From positions 8,494,001 to 8,558,000 of the forward strand of contig NZ_CP109149.1 in NCBI RefSeq assembly GCF_035920345.1: a stretch of 64,000 nt of DNA, read 5' to 3'. Origin of the DNA: Nocardia vinacea. GTDB taxonomy: Bacteria; Actinomycetota; Actinomycetes; Mycobacteriales; Mycobacteriaceae. This document shows positions 25,915-39,700 of this stretch, one piece after another. A program made the position numbers and the translations under genes. The notes below the pieces were generated by a model. It did no database searches, was not told where the DNA came from, and saw only the letters and a program-made list of their open reading frames with translations. The stretch's first letter is position 1. Each line of letters begins with the position of its first letter.

Positions 25915-28900
25915 GAGCTCACCCGCCCGGCAAGCTCCGTCGGCGGACCATCCCCGATGTCGGACGAATTAATCGCGATCGTGGGCATGAGCGCCCGATT
26001 CCCGGGCGGTGTGCGGTCCGCCGAGGACCTGTGGGATCTGGTGGCGGCGGGCCGGGACGCGATCGGCGAATTCCCTGCCGACCGCGGCTGGGACCTGGAC
26101 CGGCTGTTCGACCCGGACCCCGACAAACCGGGCAAGGTCTACACGCGCCACGGCGGATTCCTCAGCGGTGCAGGCGATTTCGATCCTGGCTTCTTCGGTA
26201 TCAGCCCCCGCGAAGCGTTGGCGATGGATCCGCAGCAGCGGCTGCTACTCGAAACAGCCTGGGAGGCACTGGAAGACGCGGGCATCGACCCGATGTCGTT
26301 GCGGGGCAGCGACACCGGCGTCTTCGCCGGCGCCTGCACGTCGGGATACTCCGGGCGGGTGACCGGTGACCTCGAGGGATTCCGGCTGACCGGCACATCG
26401 CACAGCGTCATCTCGGGCCGCGTCGCGTACGCGTTCGGCCTGGAAGGTCCGGCGGTAACGGTGGATACGGCGTGCTCGTCGTCGCTGGTGGCATTGCACC
26501 TGGCATGCCAGGCGCTGCGCCAGGGCGACAGCTCGCTGGTGCTCGCCGGCGGTGTGACCGTCGCGGCCAGCCCGTATCTGTACGTGGACTTCTCCCGCCA
26601 GCGCGGCCTGTCACCGGACGGTCGCTGCAAGGCGTTCTCGGCGGCCGCCGACGGTGTGGCGTGGTCGGAGGGCTCGGGCGTTCTTGTACTGGAACGACTT
26701 TCGGATGCGCAGCGGCACGGCCACAACATCCTGGCCGTCGTTCGCGGTAGTGCGGTGAACCAAGACGGCGCGAGCAACGGTTTGACCGCACCGAACGGTC
26801 CGTCGCAGCAGCGGGTGATCGTGCAGGCCCTCGCCAATGCGGGGATCTCGGCGGCCGACGTGGACGCGGTGGAAGCGCACGGGACCGGCACGACTCTGGG
26901 TGATCCGATCGAAGCACAGGCGTTGATCGCCGCCTACGGACAGGATCGCGGCGATCAGGAACCGTTGCGGATCGGTTCCTTGAAATCGAATATCGGCCAT
27001 GCCGTGGCTGCCGCCGGTGTGGCCGGTGTGATCAAGATGGTGCAGGCGATGCGGCACGAGCGGCTGCCGCGGACGCTGCACGCCGAAATGCCGACGCCGC
27101 ACGTGGATTGGGCCGCGGGCGCGGTGCGTCTGCTGACCGACGCCGAACCATGGACCGCAGGCGATCGAGTCCGCCGGGCTGGTGTGTCGTCGTTCGGGAT
27201 CAGCGGCACCAACGCGCATGTGATCCTCGAAGAAGCACCAGCCGCATCGGTGGCGGCTGCCCAGGGCGACATCGATAGCGACGCGGAGCGGCCGTCGAAT
27301 ATCACCCCGCTCCTAGTCTCGGGCAAGGGCGAGGCGGGTCTGCGCGCGCAGGCCGCCCGGCTACGTGCCTGGTTGTCGGAGCGGCCGGAGATCGACGTCG
27401 CGGATGCGGCCTATTCACTGGTGACGTCGCGCGCGCAGCTGGATTCACGCAGTGTGGTCCTCGGCCGCGATCGGGACGAGTTGCTGGAACGGTTGGCGAA
27501 TCTCGCCGAATCGGGGACCGGCACCGGTGTCATCGCAGCAGCCATCGGTTCGGGGACGACGGCCTTCTTGTTCACCGGTCAGGGTGCACAGCGGATCGGC
27601 ATGGGCGCCGGCTTGTACGAGGTGTTCCCGGTATTCGCGGACGCGTTGGATTCGGTGTGCGCCCAGTTCGATCCCGTGCTGGAGTGCTCGCTCGAGGACA
27701 TCATGTTCGGCGGTGCCGGTGCCACGGTTCTGGATCGGACCGAGTTCACCCAGCCTGCGTTGTTCGCCTTCGAGGTGGCGCTGTATCGCTTGCTGGAATC
27801 CTTCGGCGTCACCCCGGATGTGTTGATCGGCCATTCGATCGGAGAAGTCGCGGCCGCATATCTCGCGGGCCTGTGGTCGCTCGAGGATGCGTGCCGGTTG
27901 GTGGCGGCGCGCGGCCGTCTCATGGGTGCGTTGCCCGAAGGCGGCGCGATGCTGGCAATCGGAGCGTCCGAAACCGACGTGAACGAGGTCGTCGCTCGAT
28001 ACCCCGACCGAGTGTCGGTCGCCGCGGTGAACGCGCCTGAGGCCCTGGTGATTTCAGGTGACGAGGACGCGGTCGCCGAGATCGAGGCCCGCTTCGCCGA
28101 GCGCGGCCGGAAGACGTCGCGGCTGCGGGTCAGTCATGCCTTCCACTCGCATCGGATGGAGCCGATGCTGGCCGAATTCGAGTCTGTCGCAAAGGACTTG
28201 ACGTACAACCGACTACGCCTACCGGTGGTGTCGAACGTGTCCGGTCAGCTGGCTGGGGACGAGGTGCTGGAACCCTCCTACTGGGTTCGGCAAGTGCGGG
28301 CCGCGGTGCGATTCGCGCCGGGCATCGAGAAATTGATCTCCTCGGGTGTGCGCCGATTCCTGGAAGTCGGGCCCGACGCGGTACTGGCGGCGATGACCCG
28401 GCAGACCCTTCCGGAGGGCGTGGAGTCGGTGGTGGCCGCGGCCGTGCGCCGGGATCACGATGAGCCCCAACAATTCCTGACGATGCTGGGGCACGCGCAC
28501 ACGTCCGGTGTGAGCGTGGATTGGACGCCACTGTTCCGTCGCCCGGCGGTACGACGAGTTCCCCTGCCCACGTACGCCTTCCAACACCAGCGGTTCTGGT
28601 TGCCGCCGCGTCCCGAAGCCACCGGCGGCACCCTCGGCCACCCGTTGCTCACCGGTGTGGTGCCGGTGGCCGGTAAGGACGAGTTCGTTTTCACCGGCCG
28701 GTTCTCGCTGCCGACCGACCCATGGGTCGCCGACCATATGACCTACGGCACCGTGGTGCTGCCGAGCGCGACCCTCATCGAGTTCCTGCTGGTCGCGGGC
28801 AGCAGAATCGACTGCGGTGTCGTCGAAGAGCTGACCCTGGAGGCTCCGATCCTGCCGTCGGAAGACGAAGAGGTCGAACTGCAGGTGTCGGTGCAGGAGC

Positions 28901-31900
28901 CGGACGGGAACGGGCGACGGCCGTTCAGCTTCTACTTCCGTAAGGCGGGCCGCCGAGCGGGCGAATGGGTGCGCAACGCCAGCGGAGTGCTGGCACCTTC
29001 CTGGGACGGCAACGACGCGCTGCTGGACCGGCTGCGGGACGAGGCATGGCCGCCGGCCGACGCCGAAACTCTCGACCCCTCATGGATTCCCGAGCGGATC
29101 GCCAAGGGATCCGGACTCGAATACGGTCCCGCGTTCATCGGTGTCGACGCCGCATGGCAGCGGGGTGACACCGTCTTCTCCGAGATCACCCTGGATACCG
29201 CGGCCGCGCCGGAACCGGAGCGGTTCGATCTGCATCCCGCTCTACTCGACCTGGTCATGCACGCCGGGCTGGCAGGGCTCGTCTGGCACGATCAGGACAG
29301 CGATCCCGATACCGGCCGGTTGCTGTTCCGCTGGGGCGGGGCGCGACTGCACCAGCCGCTGGTCAAGGCGACGACGCTGCGGGTAATCGCCGTGGCGAGC
29401 GGCCCGGAGACGGTCTCCGTTGCGACCGTTGACGATTCGGGCCGGCCCGTGGTCTCTGTCGACGCGGTTGTCATGCGGCCCTATGACGTGAAGCAGATGC
29501 GCGGCCCCCTGGCCGGGGATGACGCCGGCCTCTACGACGTCCAGTGGACGCCGGCGCCGGCGGCGACACCGAGTCTGACCGCGGACCGGATAGCCGTCCT
29601 CGGTACGGCGCCGGTCGCCGGAATCGACACCTTCTCGCCGAGCCCATCGGAACTTGCTGCGGAACAAGTGATTCCAGATGTCGCAATCTGGCATCCGGAG
29701 GTCAGCGCCGACGATCCGGAGGTCGTTCGCGGCCACCTGGAAACGGTCTTGGCGACGGTACAGGCCTGGCTGGCGCAAGCACGACTGGCCGACACTCGGC
29801 TGGTCGTGGTGACCGCGAACGGTGCCGCGCTGCCGGGCGAGGCACCGGATCTCGCCGCGGCAGCCGTCTGGGGCCTGATGCGCAGCGCCCAATCCGAATA
29901 TCCGGGCCGGTTCATTCTCCTCGACGCCGATCCGTCGGCCGCCGCGCCTATGACTGACCCGACGCTGGTCGGCGCGGTGCTCGCGGCAGGCGAACCACAG
30001 GCCGCGGTGCGCGACGGAGCATTGCTCGTGCCGAGGCTGGCGAGAGCACGAGCCGAGCACGATGCCGAGCCGGGACAGGCTTTCGGCGCCGGCACCGTAC
30101 TGATCACCGGCGGCACCGGTGGCCTCGGCGCACTCGTGGCCCGGCATCTGGTCGCCGCACACGGCGTCCGCCGTTTGCTGCTGGTGTCCAGGCGTGGCGA
30201 AACTGCCGACGGTGCAACGGAATTGATGTCCGAGCTGTCAGCAGCCGGCGCTGCTGTCAGGGTGGCGGCCTGCGATGTGAGCGATCGAGAAGCACTCCGT
30301 GCTCTGCTGGATTCGCTCGATGCAGATCATCCTCTGACCGGCGTGGTCCATGCGGCGGGTGTCCTCGACGACGGCACCCTCTCAGGGCTTACTACCGAGC
30401 AACTGCAGCGAGTGTTCGGCCCGAAGGCCGCAGCGGCCTGGCACCTGCACGATCTCACTCGCGACCGTGACCTGTCGGCCTTCGTGTTGTTCTCGTCCGT
30501 CGCGGCAACGATCGGAACGGCGGGACAGGGCAACTACGCGGCAGCAAACGCATTCCTCGACGCGCTGGCGCATCGTCGCCGAGCCGAAGGGCTGTCCGCG
30601 ACTTCGCTGGCCTGGGGGCCCTGGAATTCCGCCGCCGGCATGACCGGCGGCTTGGACCGCAGCGCCGTCGCCCGCTGGGAAAGGCTCGGTCTCCACCCGC
30701 TCGCGAACGACGAAGGGCTCCGGCTGTTCGACGCGGCCACCGCCCGCGCCGCCGCGCACGCGGCAGCGATCGGGTTCGACCCGGCGGAGCTGCGGCGCGA
30801 AGCGCGCGATGGTGCGGTGCCGGCGGTGCTCCGCGGTTTCCTGCCCCGCACCACGGACCGGCCCGCGGCCGCGTCGAGTTCGCTCGGCACACGACTGAGC
30901 CGGGTACCGGAAGCTCGACGCGCCGAGGTGGTGCTCGACCTGGTCCGGGAGCACGCGGCAGCCGTGCTGGGACACGGTTCCGCCGAAGACATCAGCCCCG
31001 GCGAGCGCTTCGACGCACTGGGATTCGACTCGCTCGGCGGCGTCGAATTCCGCAACCGGCTGTCGAAGGCCACCGGTGTCCAGCTGCCATCCACCCTGGT
31101 CTTCGACCACCCCACCGCCGCGGCGGTCGCCACCCTCTTGCACTCCAAGATCGAGGGAACGGAATCCGGTCCCAGGACTACCCGGGTGTCGCGCCGCGTC
31201 CGCGCGGACGACCCCATCGCGATCGTCGGCATGAGCTGCCGTTTCCCCGGCGGCGTCCGGACCCCGGAGCAGTTGTGGGATCTGGTGCGGTCGGGGACCG
31301 ATGCCACCACCGAGTTCCCGAACGATCGTGGCTGGGATCTCGAGCAGCTGATCGACCAGGACCCGGACAAGCCCGGCACGGTCTACAGCCGCGGCGGCGG
31401 ATTCCTGGACGACGCAGGCGATTTCGACGCCGGATTCTTCGGAATCAGCCCGCGCGAGGCGCTGGCGATGGATCCGCAGCAGCGGTTGCTGCTGGAAGCA
31501 TCATGGGAGGCACTGGAGGAATCAGGAATCGACCCGATCACGTTGCGCGGCAGCGACACCGGTGTGTTCGCGGGCGCATGCGCCTCGGGATACGTCGACC
31601 ATGTCACCGGCGACCTCGAAGGCTTCCGGCTGACCGGCACCACCCACAGTATCGTCTCCGGCCGCGTGGCATACGTTTTCGGCCTCGAAGGACCAGCGGT
31701 CACGATCGATACCGCATGCTCGTCCTCACTGGTGGCCATGCATCTGGCGTGTCAGGCCCTGCGTCAGGGCGAAACATCGCTGGCCGTGGCCGGTGGCGTC
31801 ACCGTGGCCGCAACCCCTTATCTCTCGGTGGATTTCGCGCGGCAACGTGGCCTGTCGCCGGATGGCCGATGCAAGGCGTTCTCCGCCGCGGCCGACGGTG

Positions 31901-34900
31901 TGGCCTTCGCCGAGGGCGTGGGCGTGCTGATCCTGGAGCGGCTGTCGGACGCGCAGCGACTGGGCCATGACGTCCTGGCCGTCATCCGGGGCAGTGCGGT
32001 GAATCAGGACGGTGCGAGCAATGGCCTGACCGCGCCGAACGGTCCGTCGCAGGAGCGAGTGATCGCGCAGGCCCTCGCGAATGCCGGGCTCACACCCGCC
32101 GACGTGGATGCGGTGGAAGCGCACGGAACCGGCACTCCCCTTGGGGATCCCATCGAAGCCAACGCGTTGATCGCCGCATACGGGCAGGATCGCGGGGATC
32201 GGGAGCCGCTTCGCATCGGATCGATCAAATCGAATATCGGTCACACCGTCGCGGCCGCCGGTGTCGGTGGCGTGATCAAGATGGTGCAGGCGCTGCGACA
32301 CGAGGCCCTGCCCCCGACCTTGCACGCGGAAGCGCCGTCCCCGCACGTGGATTGGTCCGCCGGCGCGGTGCGCCTGCTGACCCAGCCGGAACCGTGGCAT
32401 GCGGGGGGAACGGTTCGCCGGGCAGGTGTGTCCTCGTTCGGAGTCAGCGGCACCAACGCCCACCTGATCCTCGAGGAAGCGCCCGCCCCGCAGCCTGTCG
32501 TCTCGCCACCGGCTACCGACCACCCACACACAGCGGTGCCATGGCTGGTGTCGGCCAAGAGTGAGACCGCCCTGCGGGCACAGGCGGTGAAACTGCAGCA
32601 GTGGCTGATCGATCACCCCGACACCGATCCGGCGGATGTGGGGTATTCGCTCGCGACGACACGTGCGCAGCACGAGTGGCGGGCAGCGGTCCTCGGCTCT
32701 GATCGCGACGAACTGCTGGCGCGGCTGGCGAAGCTGGCCGCCGGTTCCGCCTCGGCCGGAGTGGTTTCCGGCACGGTGGCCTCGGGGAAGACCGCCTTCC
32801 TGTTCACCGGTCAGGGCGCGCAGCGGGTCGGCATGGGCGCCGGCCTGTCCGAAGCCTTCCCGGTATTCGCCGCAGCGCTGGACGAGGTGTGCGCCCGGTT
32901 CGATCCCCTGGTCGGATGTTCCTTGAAGCAAGCGATGTTCACCGGACACCTGATCGACGATCAGGGAGTTACCGCTAGCGACTGCTTGTCAGGTCGCTCG
33001 AAAGGGTCAGCTAGCGACTGCTTGTCAGGTCGCTCGAAAGGGTCAGCGGTGACCGGGCTGCTGGATCGGACACGACTGACCCAGCCCGCGCTGTTCGCCT
33101 TCGAAGTGGCGCTGTATCGGCTGCTGGAGTCGTTCGGGCTCGTCCCGGACATGGTGATCGGGCACTCGATCGGTGAACTGGCCGCGGCGTATGTGGCCGG
33201 TGTGTGGTCACTGGAAGATGCCTGCGAGTTGGTCGCGGCACGAGGGCGGCTGATGGATGCGCTGCCTGCGGGCGGCGCGATGCTCGCGGTCGCCGCGTCC
33301 GAGGCCGAAATCAGCGCGGCGATCGCCGGATTCAGTGATCGGGTGTCGGTGGCAGCGGTGAATGGGCCTGCGGCCGTGGTGGTCTCGGGTGACGAGGACG
33401 CCATTGACGAGATCGATCGGCAGTTCACCGAGCGGGGTCGCAAGACGAGCCGACTGCGGGTGTCGCATGCGTTCCATTCCGCTCGGATGGAGCCCATGCT
33501 GGCCGAGTTCGAGGCCCTCGCGGCGGAAGTAACCTTCAACGCTCCACGGATTCCGTTGGTGTCGAACATCTCCGGCCGGATCGCCGGCGCCGAGATCCTG
33601 GATCCGGGGTACTGGGTGTCTCAGGTGCGCGCCGCGGTGCGTTTCGCGCCCGGTGTCGAGACGCTGGTGGCATCGGGCGTGCGCCGGTTCCTCGAAGTCG
33701 GACCCGACGCGGTGCTGGCGGCGATGACGCGGCACACGCTTCCCGCGGAGGTCGAGGCTCGGTCGGTTGTCGCCGCGGCGGGGCGCCGGGATCACGACGA
33801 GGTCGAGCAGTTCCTGACCATGCTCGGCCAGGCGCACACCGCCGGTCTGGCCGTCGACTGGAATCCACTGTTCGCCATCCGCCAGGTGTCGCGAATCGCC
33901 TTGCCCACCTACGCCTTCGAGCATCGGCGTTACTGGCTCGAACCCAGCCTCGGCGACCCACGGAGCGCCGCCTCGGACCACCCGCTGCTCACCGACGTGG
34001 TGCGAGTGGCCGACCGCGACGAGTGGCTGTTCACGGGGCGGCTCTCACTGCGGACCCATCCCTGGATCGCCGACCACACCACTTACGGCGTGGTGCTCGT
34101 CCCGAGTGCCGCGCTCATGGAGATGCTGCTGGTCGCGGGTCCGCGGATCGGATGCAGTGCGGTGGAGGAGCTCACCCTCGAGACGCCGATCCTCCCGCCG
34201 GCAGACGGCGAGGTCGAACTCCAGGTACTTGTGCGGGAACCGGATTCCACGGGACGTCGATCCTTCACGTTCCACTACCGCCTCACCAGCGATAGGGCCG
34301 ATAGCGAGTGGACGCGCAACGCCAGTGGCGTGCTGGGCAGCCGAGAGCTGATCGATATCGGACTGATGGACATGCTGCGCAACGCGCCGTGGCCGCCCGT
34401 CGACGCCGAACCGGTGGATACCGACTGGATTCCGGCCCAGGTGGCGCGTGCCGCCGGACTGGAATACGGTGCCTCGTTCATCGGCGTCGACGCCGCATGG
34501 CGCAGTGGTGACACGGTTTTCTCCGAGGTCACCCTGAACCAGGAATTCCCGGCCGAACGGTTCCAGCTGCATCCGGCGCTGTTCGACATGGTGATGCATG
34601 CGGGAATCGCCTGTTTGATCTGGCCCGACCACAAGGGCAATCCCGCCGAGGGCAAACTCTTGTTCCGTTGGGGTGGAACGCAAATCCACACCACGTCCAC
34701 GGTCCGGACGTTGCGGGTGATGGCCATCCGGCGCAGTGGTGAGGCGATCACCGTCGTGGCCGTCGACCAGGACGGAAGTCCGGTGGTCACCATCGACGAA
34801 GCGGTCATGCGTTCCTACGACGTCCAGCAGTTCCGCGCCACGTTGCCGGGTGGACGCGCGGCACGGTACGGGTTGCGCTGGGTGCCGGTGGAGATGCCCG

Positions 34901-36744
34901 ACGGACACACCCCGACCGGGAGCGCAGCCGTGCTCGGAGCTGCGCACGTAGACGGAATTGACGAGCGGTATTCGGATCTGACCACGCTCGCCTCGGCTTC
35001 GACCGTTCCGGACGTCGTGGTGTGGTCCGAAGCCGCTGCGCTGCACGGTGATTCGAAGCAATCCGCGCGCGATCGGGTCAATGCCGCCTTGCGCACGGTA
35101 CGAGACTGGTTGGCCGACGAGCGATTCGCACGGTCGCAGCTGGTTGTGCTGACCAGCCGTGCGGCAGCCCTGCCTGATGAGACGCCGGATGCCGCATCGG
35201 CTGCGGTATGGGGGCTGATACGCAGCGCTCAGACCGAATACCCGGAGCGGATCGTGCTGCTCGACGCGGACGAATCCATTGGTGCACAGCATATTTCGGC
35301 CGATTCGATCCGAGCCGTGCTCGAGACCGGGGAGCTGCAGGTGGCCGTGCGGGGCGACCATGTCCTGATACCGCGACTGGAGGCACTGACCTCAGCAGAT
35401 GTCACAGAGCAAGTATCGTTCGGGTCCGGAACCGTTCTGATCACCGGCGGGACCGGGGGATTGGGCGCGCTGCTGGCCCGGCACCTGGTCACCACGCACG
35501 GTGTGCGGCGACTACTGCTGGTTTCCCGCCGTGGCGAGCGTGCGGACGGCGCAACGGAACTCGTGGCGGAACTGTCCCGATCCGGCGCCGAGGTGCGGAT
35601 CGCAGCCTGCGATGTCACCGACCGCGACGCGCTTCGAGATCTGCTGTCCGGCCTGCCCGCGGAGCACCCGCTCACCGGTGTCGTCCACACGGCGGGCGTG
35701 CTCGACGACAGCACGTTCCACACGCTCACCGATGACCAGGTCGATCGGGTGTTCGCTCCCAAAGCCGATGCGGCGTGGCATCTGCACGAGCTCACCCGGA
35801 ATATGAATCTGTCGGCGTTCGTGATGTTCTCCTCGATTGCCGGAATGATCGGTTCGGCCGGGCAAGCGAATTACGCTGCCGCGAACAGCTTCCTGGACGC
35901 CCTCGCGATGCAACGCCGCGCCGCGGGACTACCGGCACTCGCACTCGCCTGGGGGCCGTGGCAGCAGGACATCGGCATGACCGGCGCGCTGGATCGCGCC
36001 GCCATGAGCCGGTTGGAGCGACTGGGCCTGGCTCCGCTGGACCGCACCGACGGCCTGCGGTTGTTCGATGAATCGCTGACTACGGCCGAACCGGTGTCAG
36101 CGCTGTTGCATCTGGATACCGACAAACTGCGCCTGGAAGCGCATACCGGTCCGATTCCGGTGGTGCTGCGCGGGTTCGTTCGGGCACGCGGCCGGTCGGC
36201 CCCGACATCGAGTGGTGAACTGTCGCTCGGGGAGCGCCTGCACGGTGTGGCGGACGCGAATCGACGCGGGGTCGTCCTGGATCTGACGCGGGAACACGTG
36301 GCGGCGGTGCTGGGTTACGGGTCGGCCGACGACATCGGACCCGATCGCGGCTTCAGCGAACTCGGTTTCGATTCCCTCGGCGGAGTCGAGTTCCGGAACC
36401 GGCTCTCGAAGGCGACTGGGCTGTCGCTGCCCTCGACCTTGGTCTTCGACTACCCGACCGCGGGCGATGTCGCTGACTACCTGCTGGCGCAGATCACGGT
36501 GACAGCACCTGCGCAACCGGCATCGGCGGTGCCCGACGACATCGCGCGGCTCGAGGCCCTGCTCGAGCGGATCATCGCCGGCGGCAGCGACAACGACGAG
36601 ACCGTCGCCGGATTGCGGGGCGTCAACGAGCGTCTCCGCACCTACCTGGCCGGCACGTGGTCGGACGGTGAGTTCGATGATCTCGAATTCCGTTCCGACA
36701 GTGAGCTTTTGGATCTGATTGACGAGGAGTTCGGCCCAGCATGA
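22882..36744 (+). CDS. Type I modular PKS: KSQ loading module, modules 1 and 2
   Basis: A 4,620-residue assembly-line synthase. Start GTG 22882 follows GGGAAGGA at 9-nt spacing. Domain order, with the residue of each active site, is: KSQ (Gln162 in place of Cys)-AT (Ser612)-ACP (Ser961); KS (Cys1198)-AT (Ser1652)-DH (His1952, Asp2123)-KR (T2409GGTGGLG, Tyr2552)-ACP (Ser2717); KS (Cys2946)-AT (Ser3429)-DH (His3732, Asp3902)-KR (T4188, Tyr4331)-ACP (Ser4498). The C-terminal helical docking region is ~4550-4620 and ends [14 protein letters not shown]. The protein primes the chain and adds two units, each reduced and dehydrated to a double bond. Its stop overlaps the start of the next gene by ATGA, so the two are translationally coupled. 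There is no ER domain. Odd points are the WPGH motif of the loading AT and a repeat insertion in the module 2 AT. Confidence 0.95.
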   Translation: MTGSAFEIAIVGMSCRLPGAADLDSYWQLLSEGRAAIGTAPPGREGITERAGFVDTVGEFDADFFGVSPNEARAIDPQQLLALELSWEALEDAGLAATARDARRCGVFVGSTGNDFAEILASQGGPGVSRHSLWGVGRGIIANRVSNYFGFSGPSMLVDSAQASSLVAVHLACESLRSGESDVALAGGLNLILSPTSGERIEQFGAQSALGACYTFDARADGFVRGEGGGMVVLKPLAQAVADGDRIHAVIRGSAVNTGNERRVLTAPSRDAQAAAIHSALTAAGVEAPSVQYVELHGTGTPAGDPVEAAALGETYGESRAQDAPLAVGSVKTNIGHLEGASGIAGLIKTVLSLTHRKLVPSLNFETPNPRIPFEDLGLRVVTGTENWPVATVRRAGVSSFGMGGSNAHVIVEEAPAVGAAASTADGAAGAVPWVVSARSAEGVRAQAARLGEWLLRHPEPDVADVAYSLLATRAQMEWRGSVVGRDREELLAGLAALADPTAPAVTIEPTTERAEQRRVAFVFPGQGSQWEGMAQGLLDSGGAFAESIAECEAALAPYVDWSLTAVLRREADVPPLDRVDVVQPVLFAVMVSLARLWRAHGVEPSVVIGHSQGEVAAAVTIGALSVQDGARIIALRSRAGAEVLADKGGMAAVGLSADAVRQRLAPFGDRLSLAAINSPAQTVVSGEGAALAEFVAGCAAAGVWARLVPATWPGHSKVTELVRDRLLTELAPVQPRSAPIPFFSTVNADFVDTATLDAQYWYRSLREPVRFADSVTALIGDGITGFIEVSPHPVVTMSIGAIAEAVGVADDVAVVGSLRRGQGSPERFLASLAQAHCAGVQVDPRALVSGGARVDLPPYAFQRRNFWAGAAVTGGGFTRVTDVVAATDDHISGGHTFDGDAKAGARDDSPLARTLLATPEYQRDTVVLDIVRAHAAAVLGHESAGSIHPDLPFTEFGFDSVSGVELQNRLIRATGVPLPKTLIFDHPTAGAIAALLRAQVTGTDRGQRRAELTRPASSVGGPSPMSDELIAIVGMSARFPGGVRSAEDLWDLVAAGRDAIGEFPADRGWDLDRLFDPDPDKPGKVYTRHGGFLSGAGDFDPGFFGISPREALAMDPQQRLLLETAWEALEDAGIDPMSLRGSDTGVFAGACTSGYSGRVTGDLEGFRLTGTSHSVISGRVAYAFGLEGPAVTVDTACSSSLVALHLACQALRQGDSSLVLAGGVTVAASPYLYVDFSRQRGLSPDGRCKAFSAAADGVAWSEGSGVLVLERLSDAQRHGHNILAVVRGSAVNQDGASNGLTAPNGPSQQRVIVQALANAGISAADVDAVEAHGTGTTLGDPIEAQALIAAYGQDRGDQEPLRIGSLKSNIGHAVAAAGVAGVIKMVQAMRHERLPRTLHAEMPTPHVDWAAGAVRLLTDAEPWTAGDRVRRAGVSSFGISGTNAHVILEEAPAASVAAAQGDIDSDAERPSNITPLLVSGKGEAGLRAQAARLRAWLSERPEIDVADAAYSLVTSRAQLDSRSVVLGRDRDELLERLANLAESGTGTGVIAAAIGSGTTAFLFTGQGAQRIGMGAGLYEVFPVFADALDSVCAQFDPVLECSLEDIMFGGAGATVLDRTEFTQPALFAFEVALYRLLESFGVTPDVLIGHSIGEVAAAYLAGLWSLEDACRLVAARGRLMGALPEGGAMLAIGASETDVNEVVARYPDRVSVAAVNAPEALVISGDEDAVAEIEARFAERGRKTSRLRVSHAFHSHRMEPMLAEFESVAKDLTYNRLRLPVVSNVSGQLAGDEVLEPSYWVRQVRAAVRFAPGIEKLISSGVRRFLEVGPDAVLAAMTRQTLPEGVESVVAAAVRRDHDEPQQFLTMLGHAHTSGVSVDWTPLFRRPAVRRVPLPTYAFQHQRFWLPPRPEATGGTLGHPLLTGVVPVAGKDEFVFTGRFSLPTDPWVADHMTYGTVVLPSATLIEFLLVAGSRIDCGVVEELTLEAPILPSEDEEVELQVSVQEPDGNGRRPFSFYFRKAGRRAGEWVRNASGVLAPSWDGNDALLDRLRDEAWPPADAETLDPSWIPERIAKGSGLEYGPAFIGVDAAWQRGDTVFSEITLDTAAAPEPERFDLHPALLDLVMHAGLAGLVWHDQDSDPDTGRLLFRWGGARLHQPLVKATTLRVIAVASGPETVSVATVDDSGRPVVSVDAVVMRPYDVKQMRGPLAGDDAGLYDVQWTPAPAATPSLTADRIAVLGTAPVAGIDTFSPSPSELAAEQVIPDVAIWHPEVSADDPEVVRGHLETVLATVQAWLAQARLADTRLVVVTANGAALPGEAPDLAAAAVWGLMRSAQSEYPGRFILLDADPSAAAPMTDPTLVGAVLAAGEPQAAVRDGALLVPRLARARAEHDAEPGQAFGAGTVLITGGTGGLGALVARHLVAAHGVRRLLLVSRRGETADGATELMSELSAAGAAVRVAACDVSDREALRALLDSLDADHPLTGVVHAAGVLDDGTLSGLTTEQLQRVFGPKAAAAWHLHDLTRDRDLSAFVLFSSVAATIGTAGQGNYAAANAFLDALAHRRRAEGLSATSLAWGPWNSAAGMTGGLDRSAVARWERLGLHPLANDEGLRLFDAATARAAAHAAAIGFDPAELRREARDGAVPAVLRGFLPRTTDRPAAASSSLGTRLSRVPEARRAEVVLDLVREHAAAVLGHGSAEDISPGERFDALGFDSLGGVEFRNRLSKATGVQLPSTLVFDHPTAAAVATLLHSKIEGTESGPRTTRVSRRVRADDPIAIVGMSCRFPGGVRTPEQLWDLVRSGTDATTEFPNDRGWDLEQLIDQDPDKPGTVYSRGGGFLDDAGDFDAGFFGISPREALAMDPQQRLLLEASWEALEESGIDPITLRGSDTGVFAGACASGYVDHVTGDLEGFRLTGTTHSIVSGRVAYVFGLEGPAVTIDTACSSSLVAMHLACQALRQGETSLAVAGGVTVAATPYLSVDFARQRGLSPDGRCKAFSAAADGVAFAEGVGVLILERLSDAQRLGHDVLAVIRGSAVNQDGASNGLTAPNGPSQERVIAQALANAGLTPADVDAVEAHGTGTPLGDPIEANALIAAYGQDRGDREPLRIGSIKSNIGHTVAAAGVGGVIKMVQALRHEALPPTLHAEAPSPHVDWSAGAVRLLTQPEPWHAGGTVRRAGVSSFGVSGTNAHLILEEAPAPQPVVSPPATDHPHTAVPWLVSAKSETALRAQAVKLQQWLIDHPDTDPADVGYSLATTRAQHEWRAAVLGSDRDELLARLAKLAAGSASAGVVSGTVASGKTAFLFTGQGAQRVGMGAGLSEAFPVFAAALDEVCARFDPLVGCSLKQAMFTGHLIDDQGVTASDCLSGRSKGSASDCLSGRSKGSAVTGLLDRTRLTQPALFAFEVALYRLLESFGLVPDMVIGHSIGELAAAYVAGVWSLEDACELVAARGRLMDALPAGGAMLAVAASEAEISAAIAGFSDRVSVAAVNGPAAVVVSGDEDAIDEIDRQFTERGRKTSRLRVSHAFHSARMEPMLAEFEALAAEVTFNAPRIPLVSNISGRIAGAEILDPGYWVSQVRAAVRFAPGVETLVASGVRRFLEVGPDAVLAAMTRHTLPAEVEARSVVAAAGRRDHDEVEQFLTMLGQAHTAGLAVDWNPLFAIRQVSRIALPTYAFEHRRYWLEPSLGDPRSAASDHPLLTDVVRVADRDEWLFTGRLSLRTHPWIADHTTYGVVLVPSAALMEMLLVAGPRIGCSAVEELTLETPILPPADGEVELQVLVREPDSTGRRSFTFHYRLTSDRADSEWTRNASGVLGSRELIDIGLMDMLRNAPWPPVDAEPVDTDWIPAQVARAAGLEYGASFIGVDAAWRSGDTVFSEVTLNQEFPAERFQLHPALFDMVMHAGIACLIWPDHKGNPAEGKLLFRWGGTQIHTTSTVRTLRVMAIRRSGEAITVVAVDQDGSPVVTIDEAVMRSYDVQQFRATLPGGRAARYGLRWVPVEMPDGHTPTGSAAVLGAAHVDGIDERYSDLTTLASASTVPDVVVWSEAAALHGDSKQSARDRVNAALRTVRDWLADERFARSQLVVLTSRAAALPDETPDAASAAVWGLIRSAQTEYPERIVLLDADESIGAQHISADSIRAVLETGELQVAVRGDHVLIPRLEALTSADVTEQVSFGSGTVLITGGTGGLGALLARHLVTTHGVRRLLLVSRRGERADGATELVAELSRSGAEVRIAACDVTDRDALRDLLSGLPAEHPLTGVVHTAGVLDDSTFHTLTDDQVDRVFAPKADAAWHLHELTRNMNLSAFVMFSSIAGMIGSAGQANYAAANSFLDALAMQRRAAGLPALALAWGPWQQDIGMTGALDRAAMSRLERLGLAPLDRTDGLRLFDESLTTAEPVSALLHLDTDKLRLEAHTGPIPVVLRGFVRARGRSAPTSSGELSLGERLHGVADANRRGVVLDLTREHVAAVLGYGSADDIGPDRGFSELGFDSLGGVEFRNRLSKATGLSLPSTLVFDYPTAGDVADYLLAQITVTAPAQPASAVPDDIARLEALLERIIAGGSDNDETVAGLRGVNERLRTYLAGTWSDGEFDDLEFRSDSELLDLIDEEFGPA
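25966..31150 (+). other. PKS module 1: KS-AT(malonyl)-DH-KR(B)-ACP
   Basis: The AT has GHSIGE and HAFH (1752-1755), so it is malonyl-specific. The DH has [10 protein letters not shown] and HPALLD. The KR has LDD at 2495-2497, a B-type reductase expected to give, with the DH, a trans double bond. All active-site residues are present. Confidence 0.9.
31213..36500 (+). other. PKS module 2: KS-AT(malonyl, with repeat insertion)-DH-KR(B)-ACP
   Basis: The AT has GHSIGE and HAFH (3529-3532), the [12 protein letters not shown] and HPALFD, and the KR LDD at 4274-4276. About 30 residues, including two tandem 12-residue repeats (3365-3388), are inserted in the AT between its N-terminal helices and the nucleophile segment, before [12 protein letters not shown]. 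All catalytic residues remain. Confidence 0.9.
32974..33045 (+). repeat. Two perfect tandem copies of a 36-bp unit inside the module 2 AT
   Basis: Copy 1 is 32974-33009 and copy 2 is 33010-33045; they are identical. Each encodes [12 protein letters not shown] in the PKS frame. G+C is 58% (21 of 36), below the flanking coding DNA. Neighbouring modules have no counterpart at this position, so this is a recent insertion or expansion. I saw no other copy in the window. Confidence 0.95.
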
Positions 36745-39700
36745 CCAACCCCGGCACCAGCAACGAGGAACGGCTCAGCCGGTATTTGCGCAAGCTCACC
36801 GGAGACCTCCGCGCCGCCAAGAAGCACATCCAGCACTTGGAGGACCGTGCCGGCGAACCGATCGCGATCGTCGGCATGAGCTGTCGGTATCCGGGCGGTG
36901 TCGAAACTCCGGCGCAGCTGTGGGATCTGGTCGCTTCCGGCACCGACGCCGTCGGCCCCTTTCCGGCCGACCGGGGCTGGGACCTGGAGCGGCTGTTCGA
37001 CACCGATCCGGACGCGCCCGGGACCGTATACACCCGCGAAGGCGGATTCCTGGACGCGGCGGGCGATTTCGACGCCGGCTTCTTCGGGATCGGCCCGAGT
37101 GCGGCCCTGGCGATGGATCCGCAGCAGCGGCTGTTCCTGGAAACGGCCTGGGAGGCACTGGAGGACGCCGGCATCGATCCGGTGACGCTGCGCGGCAGCG
37201 ACACCGGTGTGTTCGCCGGCGTGATCCACCAGGACTACGGCCCGCGCGTGGGTTCGCCGGGCCTTACCGCCGAGGCGGAAGGCCATGCCTACCTGGGTGT
37301 TTCGAACAGTGTCCTGTCCGGCCGCGTGGCCTTCACTTTCGGCTTCAAGGGCCCGGCGCTGTCGGTGGACACCGCGTGCTCGTCGTCGCTGGTCGCCCTG
37401 CACCTGGCCTGCCACGCACTGCGACAGGGAGACACCTCGCTGGCACTGGTCGGCGGCGTCACCGTGATGTCGGATCCGGCCCTGCTGATCGCGTTCGGCC
37501 GGCAGCATGCGCTGTCCCCGGACGCGCGGTGCAAGGCCTTCGCGGCGGCGGCGAACGGGACGGGATTCTCCGAGGGTCTCGGCATGCTCGCGATCGAGCG
37601 GCTGTCCGATGCGCGCCGGCACGGCCACCGGGTGCTCGCGGTCATCCGCGGCAGCGCGGTCAACCAGGACGGCGCCAGCAACCGGCTGACCGCGCCGAAC
37701 GGTCCGTCGCAGGAGAAGGTAATCGCGCAGGCGCTCGCCAATGCCGGTCTCACGCCGGCCGACGTCGATGTGGTCGAAGCGCACGGCACCGGTACCACCC
37801 TCGGCGACCCGATCGAGGCGCAGGCGCTGATCGCCGCCTACGGACGCGATCGCGCCGGAGAGCCGCTGCGGATCGGCTCGCTCAAGTCGAACATCGGCCA
37901 CACCTCCGCCGCGGCCGGTGTCGGCGGCGTGATCAAGATGGTGCAGGCGATGCGGCACGACATGCTGCCCGCGACACTGCATGTCGATACGCCGACCCCG
38001 CATGTGGATTGGTCCGCGGGCTCGGTGCGGCTGCTCACCACGGCGGAACCCTGGCCCGCGGGGGAGCGAGTCCGGCGCGCCGGTGTGTCCTCCTTCGGCG
38101 CCAGTGGCACGAACGCGCACGTGATTCTGGAGGAAGCCCCTGCTCTCGAAGCGGCTTCCACCGAGACGGCGGACGAGGCACCCGATCAGGGTGCGAAAGC
38201 CTTGGCGGCGGGCCTCTTCACCTGGCTGCTCTCGGCGAAGACCGAGGACGGCCTGCGCGCGCAGGCGGCCAAGCTGCGGCAGTTCGCGATCGAGCACCCC
38301 GACGTGGCGGTCGACGATATCGGCTATTCACTCCTCACCACTCGCGCCCGCTTGGACTGGAGGGGCGTGGTGGTCGCCGGCGATCGCGACACACTGCTGG
38401 CCGGCCTGGCGGCGCTCGCGGAGCACGGCTCGGCGTGCACGGCCCCCGGCGTGACGGCAGCACAGGCGATGTCGCGCAGGACCGCCTTCCTGTGCACCGG
38501 GCAGGGCGCCCAGCGGGCCGGCATGGGACGTGAACTCTACGAAGCATTTCCGGTGTTCGCCGCTGCGCTGGACGAGGTGTGTGAACAGTTCGATCCACTG
38601 CTCGGCGTTTCGCTGCGGCAGGTGATGTTCACCGGCGGCGGGCCGGACGATGCCGGCCTGCTGGATCGAACGGATTTCACCCAGCCCGCCCTGTTCGCCT
38701 ACGAGGTCGCGCTGTGCCGGCTCCTGGATTCGTTCGGTGTCACACCGGATTACCTGATCGGGCATTCGATCGGCGAGCTGGCCGCCGCGTACCTCGCCGG
38801 TGTCTGGACGCTTCCGGACGCGTGTCGGCTGGTCGCGGCGCGGGGCCGCCTGATGGGCCTGCTGCCCGAAGGGGGAGCGATGCTGGCCGTCGCGGCGAGC
38901 GAACACGAAGTCTCCGAGGCACTCGCCGGCCAGGCCGACCGGGTGTCCCTCGCTGCGGTGAACGCGCCGCAGGCCGTGGTGGTGTCCGGTGACGAGGACG
39001 CGGTGGCGGCGATCGAGCAGCAGTTCGCCGACCGCGGACGCAAGACCTCGCGGCTGCGGGTGTCGCACGCGTTCCATTCTCACCGGATGGACCCGATGCT
39101 GGCCGAGTTCGCCACTGTCGCAAGGGATGTCAGCTACCGTCGCCCGCAGCTGCCGCTGGTGTCGAACCTGTCCGGGCGGATCGCAGGCGACGAAGTGCTC
39201 GACCCGGCCTACTGGGTCCGGCAGGTGCGGTCGGCCGTGCGCTTCGCCCCCGGGATCGAGTCGCTGGCGGCCGCCGGAGTGCGCCGATTCCTCGAAGTCG
39301 GTCCGGACGCCGTTCTGGCGACCATGACCCGGCAGAGCCTGCCGGAGGACATCGAATCGCAGTCGTCGGTGATTGCCGGAGCCCGCCGCGGGCACGGCGA
39401 GGTCGAGCAGTTCGTGACCGGTCTGGCGCGGGCGCACGCGGCCGGTGCCGATGTCGACTGGCGGGTGTTCTTCGCCGCCCGTCCGGTCTCGCGAGTGTCG
39501 TTGCCCACCTACGCCTTCCAGCGTCGCCGCTACTGGCTCGAGACCACACCGGGTATCGCCGGCGCCGATTCCCTGGGGCTGCGGGTGGTGGCTCACCCCA
39601 TGCTGGACACGGCCGTGCCGATGGCAGCCGGTGGTGTCGTCCTGACCGGGCAGCTGTCTGCGCTGTCGCAGCCGTGGCTGGCCGACCACGTCATCGGCGG

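Noticed and set aside
29517..30100. Possible ER domain between DH and KR of module 1
   Set aside because: The segment lacks the enoylreductase NADPH motif and has the length and sequence of the KR structural subdomain ([17 protein letters not shown]). The same applies in the other modules.
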